A DNA stretch of 64,000 nt from Epiperipatus broadwayi (GCA_028023455.1 JAQFVV010012441.1:5138606-5202605); one strand, 5' to 3'; shown: positions 10,891 through 25,243, counted from the first letter of the stretch. The notes: generated from the letters alone by a model not told the origin. Translations and numbers: made by a program.

Positions 10891-13800
10891 ACATTTGCAT
10901 ATAATCACACAAAAATATTGTCCAAAACAGTGATTAAATCTAAATATTATTCATGTTTTACCAGTCAAGTAATGACATGAAAGTGGATGATAATGATGAT
11001 GTGTATTATGTATTTAGGCTTATAAGTAAAAAAATATGTTTAAAAAAGAATTATTGTTTTAATGTTCTGTACAGTTGGTAAAGCACAGAAGAACAGATGT
11101 ACACATCAAGACCATCTCCAAGATATACTAAGAGTAGTCAAAAGTGCACCTGAACAGAAGACATGTTGCTTCTAAGGTTGCTCAATAAGGCAATGAACCT
11201 AATAATGGCATAAACTCAAAAGTCACTTCTATATTGTGAGGGCAAATAAATATACAATGACCTTGGACTCTGAACATGAGAGAAAAGTGGGAATAAACCA
11301 TCACAATTAAAAGAAGCAATAAAGATTACCTCAAACAAAGCATTTATGCAAACATAAAATAAGAAAATATATACCACTTATGGTAAAATAACCTAAGAAT
11401 AGAGAGGCAAAGCTAACATCATTTTATAAAAAAATATATGGGCTAGCAAAAATCAATATCAAGAGAGAAGCAACACTATGATCTCTTAGAAATCAAAAAT
11501 TGGCTAGATAAACTTAAAGTAATACATAAGAGAGAGAGAGAGAGAGAGAGCTAATGCTCTATCTCCAAGTAAATATAATAATCATTAACCGATATATAAA
11601 ACTGGTAAGATAGTTATCTTGTCAAATCTGACTTAATAAAACATAACTTGAAATAAATAATAAAATAAGAATATGCAAAATCTTTAATTGTCTACAGATA
11701 ATTATTTTAAAATAGGTAAATCACTTATGACAGTGGACAAAACAATACTCTTAATATGATAGAATATTAAAATCATTATATAGCATTAACATAACAGTCC
11801 ATACTATGTGTTTCTTGATATTACCACAACTAAATAATGCATAAAATATATTAAGCAATGATACAGAAAACAAGTGGAAAATTAATTATAAATACATAAA
11901 GTTATAATTTTAAAGTATAACCAGTTTTCAAATTTTAAAGTGCTGAATTTCTTTATCTTGGAAATTTCATTGATCACAATGGAACAGTTTTACTACCATG
12001 TAATATTTTTCTGTTTGTTGACAACTTAAGCAGCTTAAACTAGATACACAGCATTAAAAATTATTTTACAAAATTTTTTTTAAAACATAGGCACACACAA
12101 ATACACTAATAATGGTTATTCAATTTCACAAAAATATTTAAATACATAAATAAGTCAGGTGCCAATAATTTATGTTATAGCATTAAGTTGCTTTTTCATG
12201 TACAGTTCCTGGGAAATATATTTAAGTATAGAAGTATGGAGCAAATATCTCTTTTAAAATAAGTAGGTTTCTTGAGAGAAAGAGAGCAGATTTAATATTC
12301 ACATTTTTTAGCATGACCAGTTGTCGTAAAGTAATTATAAAGTAAGATTTATTAAACTTGATTACATTTACTTTCTAATTGTAACTTACTAGAAATATTA
12401 AGGTAATGTACTTGAAATATAACAGTAATCTGAGAAAACTTTATTTTGTAATTTAAAATACTCTTTCTCTTATTCATTTTATCTCAAGAATAAATTAGAA
12501 GTATACAAGAGTGATTTTTTTTTCATCAGCAAAGCTAATAATGCATGACTATTTATGAAGAGCAATAAAATGCCATTTTTGAATTTAATGCAAAACATTC
12601 ATCAATCTAGGATTAATAGTTTATTTTTAAAAAAAAATAAATTTATCAAAGGGAAAATCATTTATTAAACAATATTGAAACATTATATTTTAAAATATTA
12701 TCAAAATAAAAACATTTTAATGTCTTTGATCATTTATTGTACTTTCAATGTTCATTTAAATATTAACTCTTTACATGTTAATTGCAGTTAGAACTTGCCC
12801 CACTTTCTTAGTTTCTATTCATGATTATTATGGTTACTAAATATTATTTGTGCCATCTCTTGGCCAATATTCATCATATTTTTTTCATTTCACACTTATT
12901 TTATAGGAAATTCGAAATTTAAAATTTTAGTTCTAAAAAAATCCACATTTGGTGATATATTAAAAAAAAAAATCAATTTTCATTGTCATATATTGGTATA
13001 TAGCTCAGCCTCTTTGCTATGGTTGGATGGTTGTCAACTCCAGCCATTGCTTTTCACATATTTATAAAGGTCAAAGTCAGAAATCAAAACCAAATGTTTT
13101 ATGCATTCATAATTGATTTTGAACATAAATAACTATATTTATCATAATTTTTTACATTCATAATTAAAATTTTACATTAATTTTTTGAAATATAAAGTTT
13201 CATTTGAAAAATTTTAAATTTTACAAGGATAATAAATGAGAAAGTGACCACTTTTCAAGACAAGTGAATAATGTTGACTACTACTAACTATAATTTGCAT
13301 ATCAAAGATATTCCTTGATAAGAACAAAATGGAATTATATTTCATAATTTTTTATGGATTTTAAATTAAGTTTTACAGGATTTTGACTAATAATGAGTCT
13401 AGATTTAGATTTTTATTTAAAATATTTAATTTTAAACCATGAAAATACAACAGAACTGAATATTCAGACATCGTAATTTATAAGAAAGAAAAAAAATCAT
13501 TGGCATGATTGGTTGAAATATAATTCTTTTGTTTTAGCACTGAATAGTTTTTAAATGTTTTCCTTATATTTTTTTCCAGTTATTAACATTATTTTTAATT
13601 TTTCATTACATTTAACCAATTTGTATCTAAAATTATTTAATTCTTAGAAGCTGAATTGAAACAATTCTATGTATTTTAGATTAATATGTCATGAATAGAA
13701 ACAGATTAAAAAGGTAATTGATGAATAATAGTTCTCAGAATTTTATGTAATGGACCAATACAAAATTTAGACAGTCTTTGTAGAAGTTATACAATTTGAT

Positions 13801-13905
13801 GAGCATCAGATAAAGGGTTAAAACAAACAATTTAAAACATTAATGTACTGTCATAAATATCCTAAAATATAAGTTTTCAATAATTTTATTCTTAAGATAT
13901 AAATA
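10891..13905. other. AT-rich non-coding stretch
   Basis: No gene or recognisable element. It contains one (AG)11 microsatellite at 11529-11550. A slightly less AT-rich stretch at 11080-11330 shows no open frame. Confidence 0.5.
11529..11550. repeat. (AG)n microsatellite
   Basis: About eleven perfect AG units. Confidence 0.95.
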
Positions 13906-13908
13906 TTT

Positions 13909-14112
13909 GAAAACCAGGCACTCTTCACAAACCTGGAGCTTAGTTTTAAGTATAGGGGATTTGAACTCAGACTTTCAAGCACCTTTCAACTATCTATCCT
14001 ATCTCATACAACTGATACACAGAATGCACATTTATTGTATGAGATAGTGTGGATAGTTGAAGGATGCTTGAGCTCCAGGTTTGTGAAGAGTGCCTGGTTT
14101 TCAAATATTTAC
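13909..14112. repeat. Two R1 3' ends joined head to head (hairpin)
   Basis: Outer arms 'aaatatttgaaaaccaggc' (13910 onward) and its complement (ending 14111) enclose 'aagagtgcctgg', 'aagctccagg' and 'gatagttgaa' blocks in both orientations. The left arm carries the complement of 'tgagttcaaatcccc' (about 13957-13971), the R1 3' box; the right arm lacks that 30-base block. This shows that R1 elements extend past the box into a 'gctccaggtttgtgaagag' tail. Confidence 0.75.
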
Positions 14113-14147
14113 ATATCAAGTTCCATCATGCCCAAACCTCTTCTATT

Positions 14148-14545
14148 TATTTAAATGGATAAAGGCTTATCCATGAAGGGTCAGAATGATTTGAGGTCAA
14201 CATGGGCATGGCAATAATATTGGAATTAGCATGGGATTTGAGCTTTCCATCATCAGATTTTCAGTGATATAAATGACTGAAGAGTTGGAGGTTGGAACAG
14301 ATTAAAGCCTGTTTATTAAAGTATTAAGATTTACTAACTTAATATAAACTGAGCACTGATTTTATATATATATATATATATATAGATAATAATCTGGATC
14401 AACTGATGAGTGTTGGTTTAGCATGAAATACATATCTTGGTGATTATTTATCTTTTCTACATGTGTGTTGTCATGTGTATCAGTTGTATTAGATCTTGTG
14501 GGTAGTTGAAGGGTGTTCGAATGTCTGAGTTCAAATCTTAAGATA
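14148..14545 (+). repeat. Dispersed repeat R1, longest copy
   Basis: It opens with 'ggataaaggcttatccatga' and 'gaggtcaacatgggcatggc', continues 'ttccatcatcagattttca', and 'ctgatgagtgttggttta' preceded by a TA microsatellite (14363-14385). It ends with 'tctgagttcaaatc'. This copy best defines the approximately 400-bp consensus. It directly follows the head-to-head pair at 13909-14112. Confidence 0.75.
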
Positions 14546-15919
14546 TAAAAATATTATATCTAAAATAGAGATCATTGCAAGTATAAAATAGGAAAGTAAT
14601 AAAGAATTCTTATGTGAACAGAACTATCCATTGTAATTCCTACAATGTACCGGTATCAAACCAATATACTTTAGCAATAAACTGTTCCATTTGCTTTTCT
14701 CTAATAGTGTTGATTTTTGGATTTTCAAAAACTTCACCTTAAATTCTAGTACCTAAATTTAAACGTTTCGTGGGATACACATTACTTTATAAATTGCAAT
14801 AGTGTAAAATTTTGAACTTACGAATAATTTTGTGATTGAGATGTAATCAAGTTCCTATTTCCTTTGCATGTGTATTTTTATGGTAAAATTTACAGTATTC
14901 AAGTTCAGTGTGCGTGTAAAGACCTTTTATATCCCTAGTCATATGTCTCCTTTTGATTGATGGAAAAACATTTTTCTTACAGCTTTTAATCCCCCTCCCC
15001 CTTAGAAAATTATAGATCAATTTTGTATCTGTAAAGTAGAACTAAAAATATAACTCATTTTCATATCTTTTCAGATATCTTAATTAATATCTGGTGTCTA
15101 GAAAACAAAAATTATTACAGTGAAAGAAAATAGAAGTACAACAAAATATAATATATTGTTTTGAATATAATATTACACTACTTTTTCTATAATAATCTTA
15201 AACTATTTAAAAAAAAATTAATTAGAAGTTCACTAGAATTCAATTTAATATTTTAATTAAACGAAAGATATTTAAAAATTGTATTCAACTTTATAAAACA
15301 AGGAAGAGCAAACTAAAATTAATAAATGCAAGCATATTCACATGTACACTCAAGTTATTTCACTTGAAAATTAACAACTATTTTAATATTAATAAGCTAT
15401 TCTTTGTCTTTTAAATCAATTAATCCATCTAGATTTTTTTATTAATATAATCTTACTAATATTAGCTTGAATGAATATACTCTTATAGTTAATTTGAAAA
15501 GAAATTCTCTATTCTAAGTAATAAAATTTAATATTAATATCTGATATTAAAGATTTAAACCGGATTACTATTACGGTTTAATTCAAACAATATTTTCTTT
15601 CCAAACAAAAAAATAATACAATTCTAGTTTAAGCACTTGAAAATTATCTTAACTATAAACAAGTATTAGATTAGTATAATAAAATATTAAAATAAGTTTT
15701 AATAATATTTAGGACTTATAAAAGTATTTAGAATAATTTGTATATTTAATTGGCATCTAATTATAAGGCTTTGATAAAGCTAACTTACAATAAATTAAGT
15801 TATTGAAAAATTCCTTCCCCCCTTTTTATACTTAAGTAGATAAAACAGACGAGAGTCTAGCTTTATTGGAGATGCCAAAGGTTACAATATATATATATAT
15901 GAAGTTTACCAAATTCATT
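14546..15919. other. AT-rich non-coding stretch
   Basis: No gene or element recognised. Confidence 0.5.
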
Positions 15920-16219
15920 TTTAAATAATAATTGAACTGCCCTTTAACTAACAAGTTTAATAGCTTTTTACAGTAAGAAAATGGATCACTTCATACCATA
16001 TTTTAAATCGTTTTATGAAGACTTATCGAGAAAAATAACAGTCAGAGAGTAAAGAATTTGTGTTAAAATATATGTGTGATTTATGCTTGCACTCTATCTA
16101 TTATTGTTCTGGATAACTCTAAATAAAAAGTTTTAGAATATGATAAGAAGTGGTTCATTTGCTTACTGTAAAATTTATTAAACATGGCACCTAGAGGGCA
16201 GTTCAGTTATTACCTAAAA
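15920..16219. repeat. Inverted repeat, about 75-bp arms
   Basis: Left arm 15920-15994 ('ttgaactgccct', 'ttttacagtaagaaaatg', 'atcacttc') is the reverse complement, with mismatches, of 16143-16219. The spacer of about 148 bases has no coding frame. It is MITE-like or a foldback. No target duplication could be identified. Confidence 0.6.
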
Positions 16220-16619
16220 TACATAGAAAAGGCATAGAAAATATTAGGCATAACTTAATTGAACATAAATGCTTGAAAGCAGAAAGGGTACAAATAATGA
16301 AATTATGAAAGAATAAATATGAACAATGTGATTATACAGAAAGTGGGTTATTGGTTTTTATGCTGGGTTTGAGAAAAGATAAGGGGTATTTAGATATAAA
16401 TGCCATAAAGATTATGGGAAACTTAAGGTGGGGAATGGAAAGGGAAGGTAAAGTGGCTAATAGGTTTCTCTGGGCATAGTTGCTGAGAGATTCCTGACTC
16501 TGTTTAAGAAGTCATAGTGCATCACAATTGGTAAATTTCATATGACCTTTATTTATTCAATATTAAAAAGTTATTTATCATTATATATATATATATATAC
16601 ATAAATAACTATTTAATAT
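16220..16619. other. Unassigned sequence before the assembly gap
   Basis: 16245-16500 is less AT-rich and purine-skewed on the plus strand. It reads short protein-like pieces between stops, but no family is recognised. A TA run at 16582-16600 abuts the gap. Confidence 0.4.
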
Positions 16620-17119
16620 NNNNNNNNNNNNNNNNNNNNNNNNNNNNNNNNNNNNNNNNNNNNNNNNNNNNNNNNNNNNNNNNNNNNNNNNNNNNNNNNN
16701 NNNNNNNNNNNNNNNNNNNNNNNNNNNNNNNNNNNNNNNNNNNNNNNNNNNNNNNNNNNNNNNNNNNNNNNNNNNNNNNNNNNNNNNNNNNNNNNNNNNN
16801 NNNNNNNNNNNNNNNNNNNNNNNNNNNNNNNNNNNNNNNNNNNNNNNNNNNNNNNNNNNNNNNNNNNNNNNNNNNNNNNNNNNNNNNNNNNNNNNNNNNN
16901 NNNNNNNNNNNNNNNNNNNNNNNNNNNNNNNNNNNNNNNNNNNNNNNNNNNNNNNNNNNNNNNNNNNNNNNNNNNNNNNNNNNNNNNNNNNNNNNNNNNN
17001 NNNNNNNNNNNNNNNNNNNNNNNNNNNNNNNNNNNNNNNNNNNNNNNNNNNNNNNNNNNNNNNNNNNNNNNNNNNNNNNNNNNNNNNNNNNNNNNNNNNN
17101 NNNNNNNNNNNNNNNNNNN
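16620..17119. other. Assembly gap (500 N)
   Basis: Exactly 500 N. The open frame reported across it is an artefact of untranslatable codons. The round number suggests a scaffolding gap of arbitrary size, so spacing across it is unreliable. Confidence 0.99.
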
Positions 17120-17625
17120 AATATTGAAAGTAATTCATAGGGGATGATCTTAGAAGTTTAATTGTTTTGGAGGGATGAATCTAACAGTCGTATTGGTCAC
17201 GCCAACAACCAATAGTTAAGTCCCAGTACTAGAATCTACTCAGTTAATAAACTAAACTTTGTTCCCATTAGTGTACTAGTGCGTCTTCTACGTAGAGGAG
17301 TAATTGCTGAAACAATTACATAGTGGCCCTGAGTGACCCTATTGGTTTATGCTAAGGTATTCGGAGGCTGGTGGGAGGGATTAGACTTTAAAAGAAATCA
17401 TTTTTGACATGACGTAAGGTGATGCGAGAAGTTAAACCATAATTAAATCATAAGTGTCTGGCGCCCCCCTTGTATTGATGAAAAAAGTGAATAATTACCG
17501 ATATAAGAAAATGAATCAAAGCTTTACGCTATGTCATGTTTATTTCGGAGCTCTCGATCTCTTTTAGGAAAATACGGATAAAAAGCTAAAATAGGACGAC
17601 CGTAACAATATATATATATATACAC
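17120..17625. other. More complex, GC-richer unique stretch
   Basis: Less AT-rich than its surroundings, with unusual blocks such as 'ctggcgccccccttg' near 17459. No open frame, tRNA or terminal repeat could be established. It could be the edge of an element whose other part lies in the gap. Confidence 0.4.
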
Positions 17626-18785
17626 ACACCTGGGTCTCATTTTATGTGGATTATTTTAATACGATTTTGAAGTTATGTGATTCATGTTGTTTTAAATATC
17701 TTTCATGTTTCACTATATTTATTAGATATCAAAAAATTTAAATTATTAATAACTTATTTTAACTTGAAATACTTTTTTTTTTCAAAAATATAATGTTATA
17801 TTAGCTGCTAATGTGATATAGCCTGCAGCTATATTTAGAATCTTAGCTTCTATGTAAATAACCTACTTATACTAATGAGTAAATAATAATAATAGATTTA
17901 TACTTATGTATAAAAATATCACAATAAATATTCAAAAAATGTAAACTTTTAAAATGTATTTTGTTAGATATAGCAGAAATAAATAATTTTTTAGATTGTT
18001 AAAATAAATAACGAAGATTTTATTGATTTTGTAAACTGAAAAAAATCTTTCTAATGATAATGTATAATCATTTTGTTTTTATTGTGATCTCAATTTTTTT
18101 AATATAGAAACACAAAACCATTCACACAGCACAAGACTGAATGTGGCATTAGTTGTATATCACATCATGAATCTGATTTCTTACCAGTTCACAAATGAAC
18201 ACATATTGTCAAATAGCAGTAATGATTAAAATATGTACAAAATATGTAAAATTAAATACTCTAGTTAATAAAAAAAGTTTGTCTTGTATTAATTTTTTAT
18301 ATTGCTTATAACACTCTATTCATATACACATTAATGCAACAAATTTTCTTAAAACTTCTTTATCTTCTTACAGTTTTGACTGTCCAGCAGTCTTCATCAG
18401 AGCTCTGATGAAGACTGTTGGACAGTCAAAACTGTAAGAAAATAAAGAAGTTTTTAAGAAAACTTGTTGCATTAACATGTATATGAATAGAGTGTTATAA
18501 GCAATATATATGGTTATATAAAGATATGCAAAGAAAGTGAAGGAGAAGAATAAGAGAATATTAATTTTTTACAAATATTTGACATTTTTTATTAGTCATA
18601 CTTTATTACCTTATTTTTTTAATGCAAATTTTAAAGTAATTTTTCCTTGTTGCTTTGCTTTAAGGCAATTTCTGAAAATTACAGAACCTTGCCCCCATTT
18701 TTCAAGTTAAGTCTATTTTTATGTGATTTCTTTTGTGCGCATTTTCTGAGGAACCTATCTGCCACATAAAATGAGACCCATGTGT
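17626..18785. mobile_element. Candidate non-autonomous TIR element
   Basis: The 24-bp ends match as inverted repeats at 23 of 24 positions: 'acacctgggtctcatttt' plus 'atgtgg' at 17626-17649, and its complement at 18762-18785. The interior has no open frame. A 210-bp palindrome at 18298-18508 sits inside and is probably a later insertion, leaving an element of about 950 bp. A TA lies 2-4 bases outside each end, but no longer target duplication is clear. It may be a non-autonomous DNA transposon; the superfamily cannot be decided. Confidence 0.5.
18298..18508. repeat. Spacer-less 210-bp palindrome
   Basis: The left arm (18298-18402) is the reverse complement of the right arm (18403-18508) with few mismatches and small indels. 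The symmetry point is inside 'cagagctctg'. Outward from the centre each arm reads 'CTGATGA', then a GACTG/CAGTC hairpin, then AAAAC. This is the layout of a hammerhead catalytic core, and the same module occurs in the PLE arms in this window. It may be two PLE termini joined with no body between them. Confidence 0.85.
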
Positions 18786-19867
18786 AAATAAATGTGAGAA
18801 TATGGGTTATTAACACCTAAACAATAGCAATAACAATGTCAATCCAAATCACTTATCATTGAAACTTCAATTATACATTAAAGGTTGATGTTTAGAGCTT
18901 CATCTATGGTCTAATATGTTTACATAGATACTAAAGATAGCAATTTGACTAAAGAAACTGATATTATTAGTTCAAAATAGTTTAAGTAAATTTATTTAAG
19001 CAGGCAAGTATAACCTATTCTAAAAGCATAGTTACAAATATCCAATTATAACTTTCAAACTGCAATGAAACTATATATTACTTAGATAATAAAACTTATA
19101 ATGCTCAACCCTACATAGTTGTACAAATAAATGTAAATATGAAAGTAGCCAACCTCATAACAATATCAATAACAATTAACAATCTCAATTATATCATTCA
19201 AGCAACATCCTTTATTGCAATCTTTACTGTCTATATAGACGTAGTAATCATATTTAAAGTTGGATATACACCTTTAGTGTTATAGATATTATTTAAGTGC
19301 TAATAAATATATGTGTAAAATTTCTAGCTGTTAATATTTTATAATACATCGAGATCAATACTCCAACACTAGTACTGGTTTATTAAAGAAATTAAACACC
19401 CTCAATTCAAAGCATAAAATAAAACTTTTTTTTTTTACTTAGAAAGTGAAAGTAACTACATTCCACTTAGTTATGTTATGTCAAAAACCATTCCATAACT
19501 CAGTGGAGATAGATATTTCAGTTTCAAATACAGATATTTAAAAAATCTATCATTATTTATTATTATAAACTTATGATTATTTTATTTACTTCCACCTGTT
19601 TATTGGACTGTAGTTTGTATTTGAATGAAGTGTAGTACTTTTTTAATAGCTGAAACATATCAAGAAAGATTATAATATTTTCAGGAAGCAAGTCATAGAT
19701 ACTCCCTCTAAATATCTTAATATTATTCAGTAAATAGATCTCAGACAGAACAATTTATAAAAAATTTCTTAGTTAGCAATTAATAAAACTACTAATAACC
19801 TGCCATAATTTGTCTGTAGAATGTTTTCGAAAATACTTTTGTCATGGAGTGACGTATTTAAGCGTTT
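18786..19867. other. Non-coding, with degraded R4 copies
   Basis: Around 18915-18995 ('acatagatactaaagatagc', 'atttgacta') is a diverged plus-strand R4 copy. 19205-19250 on the minus strand ('atatagacagtaaagattgc') is another. Otherwise nothing. Confidence 0.4.
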
Positions 19868-20930
<1,063 letters not shown>

Positions 20931-20934
20931 ATGG

Positions 20935-21045
20935 ATCCATCATGAATATATATGGACACTTAAAGATTGCAACTTGACTACAGAGTATGAAATATTGATA
21001 CATTGAAGTTTAAATAAACCTCTTTAAACATGAAATAAACATGTC
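20935..21045 (+). repeat. Dispersed repeat R4
   Basis: 'atggacacttaaagattgca', 'cttgactacagag' and 'gaagtttaaataaacct' match 38975-39065. The upstream block 'gctgtcaaggcaa' (20861) also occurs at 38920, so in this copy TATC-type DNA sits between two halves of the repeat. Confidence 0.65.
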
Positions 21046-23495
21046 ACTGTAATGCAGACTAATAAATAGTCCATTAACATTACAAACTGCAATACTTTTA
21101 AATTGCCATATATAATTATCGATCTGTATTAATCAATTTTGTTATTTGTATTTTTAAATTTTTTGTAGCTTTGTTACTACCCAATTATCTACCTTGCTAT
21201 CTATATACTTAACTAACTGTCTATCTATCCATTTATCTTTATTTATCTGTCTATCTATATATATTTCTATGTGTCTTTTTAATTATATCTGAATGTTTAT
21301 CTTATATTTCTATGCATATATTCATTAATCTTTCTATATATCCATTCAATTATTTATCCATATATAATTTTGATATCTTTTTAGAAAGTTTTGGAACAAA
21401 CTAATAGATACCAATAGCCAATTGTTTTTATTTATTTACATTCAACTACTACTTCTGAATGACATGATGGAATCAGGAGATTTCCTTTTTTCTCTTTTAT
21501 TTCACCGCTACGTTTTCTCTTTGAATTTGTCTTAGTCAAAGAGGATTATATAAAATTCAATAAGAAATAGGTAGTAATTTATTTTTCTGGTTTAGAGTAG
21601 ATGGAAAAATTTAGATTGACAGCATGACAAACTACCTGAATAAATCGTTTGATAATTTGGGAATTCTTTAAATACATTAAAACCATTCTGGTGCATTTTA
21701 GAATTAGGCCAAAATCATTGATACCGTCGTAAATGGACGATACAATGAAACATTGTTGTCGTGTAATTATAATATAACCAAAATTAAATGTGATTTTTTT
21801 TAATAAAGTATTTTGAATTTTACAAATGCCCTGAATAGTTTATTATAGATATAGACTGTTGATAACTGGAGCTTAAAACCCATGGATTATAGCTGTTTCA
21901 ATCAGCCGTTGAAACATTTTATCAATTCCTTTACAATAATTTCCAATAATTTATATTAGTTCTACCAATATTTTATTTTTATATTTACAAAATATTGACA
22001 TTATCATTGAAAACACAGTTGTATTTAGTTGATTGTTTAAATTTGGTTTTCTTTTCCATTACCCGCCTTCCTTTTTTTTTTTTATTTTAAAAATAAAAAA
22101 TATAAAGAATATTGAAAACAAACATTATTGACAAAGTTGATAAATAAGTATTTAGGTTTTTCTGATATTACGATAGAAAAATCAATACGGATTACTTCAA
22201 GAATTTATTTTAAGAACTTATCTCTGAATTTTAAAATATATTTTTATTCAATTTCTTTAAATTGTTGCTTTCAAAATAATAAGCGTATGTATTCACATAA
22301 ACATACATATATCGATTTAGGAACATAGAGTGTGGAAATTCTAGAATGCTCGATTCCTATTACGGAAGCAGTTGTAGTCTAGTCGGCATACTGAACTTCT
22401 CTGCTAAAATTAAAAGTGAGATTATTTTGTCAATTATATTTCTATACTTTTATATTAGTAATGTCTGTCTGAGTAACATCATCTCTAAATATTCATAATA
22501 ATAATATCTCTCTAGAATAATCCATACTCTATTTTTTATATACTTTTTATATTTATTACTGGTAAGAAGGGTCTTGATAGTGTTCTTGATTCTTGTCATC
22601 TTCCAGAAGCACTAATTTTCCTTATGATGTGTTATTGTACTGAAATTAGACGTCTTCAAATCATTTAGTTAAATGATAAGAGCAGGCAAAATATAAAATT
22701 TTCAAGATCGATTTTACCTGAGGAAAAAAAATGTTTTGTCCAAATTAGAATTTGCTCTCAAATAAATCCCGCTTGCATAGGAATGTAATGACATCATTTG
22801 AGCAAGGGATCCTAACATTTATTTTTGTAGTGAATTGGAATATCTCACACCCTAAACTATTAAGAAAAAAATGTTGGTATCAAATTTGAAACACTCAGAA
22901 TTATCATAGTTGATTGTTATTGGATTTTGAAAATTAAAAATTCAAAAGAATAACTTTTGTTACAACTATTCACATGCTTGTTAGATGTTAGAAAAGAGTA
23001 AACAAATTAAAAGTGTAACATACTTAAATAAAAATAATATATAAACTCAACTTATTGGATGCTTATCTAAGAGATTGATAAATAAGTTTATGAAATACAC
23101 TTTTTAAATATTTTTGTACTAGATAGGCTTTAGTCTGACATATCAATATTATGAATTTCAAATATGCATTCTAGTTTGGAAAATGATATGATAAATTTGC
23201 AAGAAAAATCTGGATTTTTTTAAAATTGTCATTCCATTAAATAATCACGGGAATAATCATATAATATTAGGTGTGTATCGAATTACTCTTACCAAAAAAG
23301 AAAATGATCAATAAAATTAGCATTATTGAAATGAATGATTTCATAATCTGCAAAAGTGATGATACTAAGATTGAATCTTTAATAATGGATATACAAACAT
23401 AAAACTTTTACAGATACTAAATCTTGATTTATCTTATTTTACCACCACTAAACTATCATCTAAATGTAAAATTTTCAAAGTTAATATAGAGGATG
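21046..23495. other. AT-rich non-coding stretch
   Basis: Degenerate TATC sequence at 21190-21370, otherwise nothing. The 22128-22328 frame has no recognisable feature. Confidence 0.5.
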
Positions 23496-23645
23496 TGAAC
23501 ACATACTTTCAAGTACCCTTCAACTATCCACACTATGTGTTATCGTGTATATCAGTCTTATGGGAGAATGTGGATAGTTGAAGCTATGTTCAAATCCCCT
23601 AGATTTACAATTAAGCTCCAGGTATATGAAGAATGCCTGTATTTC
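23496..23645. repeat. R1 3' ends, head to head
   Basis: 'cttcaactatccacacta' (23518) is the complement of 'gtggatagttgaa' (23568 onward). The right half ends in 'gttcaaatcccctaga' and 'aagctccagg'. This is the same arrangement as 13909-14112, more degraded. Confidence 0.65.
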
Positions 23646-24329
23646 AAATCATTCAAAGTTAAAAAAAAGTTTTCATTGTGGAATTTGATTATATTCTAAA
23701 TACCCAAAGCTATACAATTATATGCCCATTTATCATGTGTCAATAATTAATTATGTATGCATTGAAAACAACTTTAGAAAATGAAAATAATAGAATATTA
23801 ATTTACACACACTTTGACAGAACAAAGTTATGTTTGTTATTATATTTGTATATTAATATTTGTTACCTTAGATATTATTCAGTATGGATGGATTAACCCT
23901 ATGAATTAATCTGCTTTCCTGTCACATTAGGAATTACATTTGACCTAGTAAAGGATTGGGCCTTCATATAAATCAACCTGCAACTACTGAAAATGGACTG
24001 CAATATAGATAGATAGATAGATAGATAAATAAATAGATAGATAAATAGATATGTATCAAATGTAAATATAACTTAGCCAGCTAGATCCGAGTTCACTGAA
24101 AGCAATATTAGTAAATTTTTTTATATTTTATCACCTTGTATATAATGATGTCATCAACATGGATATCTATCATTGGGACATGTTGATCAATAAATCATTG
24201 ATATGATAGGTGCTCATTATTGACATTTAAACTACATGTACATATTTATTTTTTTATTATTATTATCTATATTTGTAAGTAACGTTTAAACTCTCAGATT
24301 TATTTAAACCTTTAATATATAGAATATAT
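23646..24329. other. Non-coding, with a small GATA run
   Basis: A (GATA)n/(AATA) run occupies 24005-24050. No gene. Confidence 0.55.
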
Positions 24330-24672
24330 GAGCACAAACGTTCAAACGACCCACCACTCTCCACTCTATCTAATAACACTGATACACTTAAACACATATG
24401 TTGAAAAGATAAATAATCACCAATATTCGTATTTCATGCTAAATCAGCAATCATCAGTTAGTTCAGATTATCATCTCTACACATATATACTATAAGTGCT
24501 CAGATATATATTAGGATAGACAATCCTGATACTCCACATGCCAACTCTTCAACCGTCCATACAAATGAAAATCTGATGATGGAATGCTCAAAGGCCACCC
24601 TGAGGCTGAGATTCTTGCCACACCCATGTTGACCTAAGGTCAATCTGAACCCCACATGTATCCATTTAATAC
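24330..24672 (-). repeat. Dispersed repeat R1, minus strand
   Basis: Read on the minus strand it has 'gttgaccttaggtcaac'-type self-complementary sequence near the 5' end, 'ttccatcatcagattttca', 'aagagttggcatgtgg', and 'ttggtgattatttatctttt'. The 3' box region is degraded. Confidence 0.7.
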
Positions 24673-25169
24673 ATATGCAAGGATGAGCTTTAATGTTATC
24701 ATTTTTTTCTTTTACAAAATAAATGTTATAAAATCTGTTGAATTGACATAGTATTTTTGATTTATTAAATCAATCGTTGCATCCATCAATAAAACCAATG
24801 TTTTATGTGTATGCACACACACATCATTGTTTTATAATTATATTAAAGAGATCTTAGATAAATGGTATTCACTAATAGCAAATTTGATGAAGTAGTCTGT
24901 ATAGATACATCTTTATTACTAGAGTCAAAGGTGAATTCTCTCTGAGTTCGAATACTGAGGCATAATGGAACTGAAAGAGGGGATGAGATGTGGATGAATT
25001 GACCAAATTGCATCTAGATTTAGTAAATGAGTGTTGAGATGGTCTGTTGGAGATGGCTGCAATTATAGGTTGTGTGCTTCATTGTACCATCGCCAGCATC
25101 CTACCCAAAGAGCCTATGTGCAAACATAGATGCTGCCCTCTCTTCCAATAACATCATCCATACCACTAG

Positions 25170-25170
<1 letters not shown>
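24673..25170. other. Non-coding, slightly GC-richer
   Basis: No open frame. 24930-25140 is less AT-rich and may be an old repeat; it is not matched elsewhere in the window. Confidence 0.45.

Positions 25171-25243
<73 letters not shown>
25171..25243. repeat. (TA)n(TG)n compound microsatellite
   Basis: About 24 TA units followed by about 12 TG units. Confidence 0.95.

Noticed and set aside
16581-17138. 185-codon open frame on the minus strand
   Set aside because: It is almost entirely the 500-N assembly gap.
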